This document shows, piece by piece, positions 5,609 to 6,100 of a stretch of 6,100 nucleotides of DNA. The position numbers and the translations under genes were made by a program. Where the stretch lies: the NCBI GenBank assembly GCA_031282235.1, contig JAITED010000079.1:1-6100 (forward strand). The letters are read 5' to 3'. The notes under the pieces were generated by a model. It was not told where the DNA came from, made no database searches, and saw nothing but the letters and a program-made list of their open reading frames with translations. Position 1 is the first letter of the stretch. The number at the start of each line of letters is the position of its first letter. This DNA is from Propionibacteriaceae bacterium. Its GTDB lineage: Bacteria > Actinomycetota > Actinomycetes > Propionibacteriales > Propionibacteriaceae.

Positions 5609-6100
5609 CTAGCTCGGGAAAATCCCGTGCTTCTTGTTCGGGCTCGACTGCACCTTCGTCTGCAGAACCTGCAGAATCTGGATTAGGCGAGGGCGGGTCT
5701 CCTTGGGTTCAATAACCTCGTCCACTTGGCCGATATCGGCGGCGCGGTAGGGGTTAAGGAACGTCTCGCGGTACTCCTCAACGAAAGCAGCCAGCGCGGC
5801 CTTCGGGTCGGCAGCGGACTTAATCTCCTTGCCACGGACGAGCGGAGCAGCACCAGCAGCCCCCATGACCGCGACTTGGCCCGAGGGCCAGGCGTATACC
5901 ACGTCATTGCGCATCTGCTTGCTGGAGAGCGCGACGTACGCGCCACCGGTGGCCTTACGGGTCACCACGCAAATCTTCGGAACAGTGGCTTCGGTATAAC
6001 CGTAGATAATCTTCGCACCGTGACGGATGACGCCGCCGTACTCCTGCTGAGTGCCGGGGAGGTATCCGGGGCAGTCAACGAACGTGATAATCGGCAGGTT
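5609..6100 (-). CDS. mmdA: Carboxyltransferase alpha subunit of methylmalonyl-CoA decarboxylase (5' end missing)
   Basis: Only the C-terminal 163 residues lie in the window; the frame is open to the right edge, where it reads NLPIITFVDCPGYLPGTQQE. Family members have about 510-530 residues, so roughly the first two thirds are missing. The protein belongs to the acyl-CoA carboxyltransferase family (PCCB, transcarboxylase 12S, MmdA). Visible signatures, numbered from the first residue seen: FVDCPGYLPGTQQEYGG (7-23), RHGAKIIYGYTEATVPK (26-42), RKATGGAY (48-55, second oxyanion-hole region), DVVYAWPSGQVAVMGAAGA (66-84), and the terminal FLNPYRAA, VDEVIEPKETRPRL and KKHGIFPS. It would move the carboxyl group from a malonyl-type CoA ester to carrier biotin in the cytoplasm. 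Methylmalonyl-CoA is the likely substrate, because the family is PCCB-like and the beta and delta genes are adjacent; oxaloacetate decarboxylase alpha chains are unrelated. The TAG stop overlaps the mmdD ribosome site. Confidence 0.93.
   Translation of the reverse strand, partial: NLPIITFVDCPGYLPGTQQEYGGVIRHGAKIIYGYTEATVPKICVVTRKATGGAYVALSSKQMRNDVVYAWPSGQVAVMGAAGAAPLVRGKEIKSAADPKAALAAFVEEYRETFLNPYRAADIGQVDEVIEPKETRPRLIQILQVLQTKVQSSPNKKHGIFPS

Noticed and set aside
1..6100. CRISPR arrays, tRNA/rRNA genes, insertion sequences, attachment sites or defence modules
   Set aside because: I looked for spaced direct repeats, tRNA-like cloverleafs, transposase motifs and terminal inverted repeats and saw none. 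The gene content is metabolic and housekeeping.

Overview
The window reads as an ordinary chromosomal segment of a moderately GC-rich actinobacterium. This is inferred from the GC-rich codon third positions, GTG starts, and an XRE-MurA fusion and PdxY most like actinobacterial homologues. A fermentative member near Actinomycetaceae would fit, because the right half encodes a membrane carboxylic-acid decarboxylase complex that suits fermentative energy metabolism. The genus cannot be fixed from the sequence alone.

Layout, left to right. Bases 1-92 hold no recognisable gene. Bases 93-755 (minus) encode a secreted lipoprotein of unknown function. A divergent intergenic region of about 100 bp separates it from a pyridoxal/pyridoxine kinase (plus, ending at 1754). 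That gene converges, with a 2-bp gap, on a 512-residue fusion of an XRE-type helix-turn-helix to a MurA-like enolpyruvyl transferase (minus, 1757-3295). The 165-bp region 3296-3460 holds a strong intrinsic terminator for the operon to its right. It also holds a cluster of inverted and direct repeats just upstream of the fusion gene, which look like a candidate operator. From 3461 to the right edge lies a tightly packed minus-strand operon, read right to left: carboxyltransferase alpha subunit (mmdA, 5' end outside the window), small membrane-anchor delta subunit (mmdD), biotin carrier (mmdC) and ion-translocating beta subunit (mmdB). Its gaps are 10, 2 and 12 bp, and each Shine-Dalgarno sequence overlaps or lies beside the stop codon of the gene before it.

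How the genes work together. The four operon products form one machine. The alpha subunit moves CO2 from a carboxylated acyl-CoA (probably methylmalonyl-CoA) to biotin on the carrier. The beta subunit then releases CO2 and, by family knowledge, couples this to Na+ export, while the delta subunit anchors and assembles the complex. The remaining genes show no clear functional link to it.

I did not find a clearly new system. The best candidate for something under-described is the DNA-binding/enolpyruvyl-transferase fusion with a repeat cluster just upstream, which suggests a cell-wall-precursor enzyme that may regulate its own gene.
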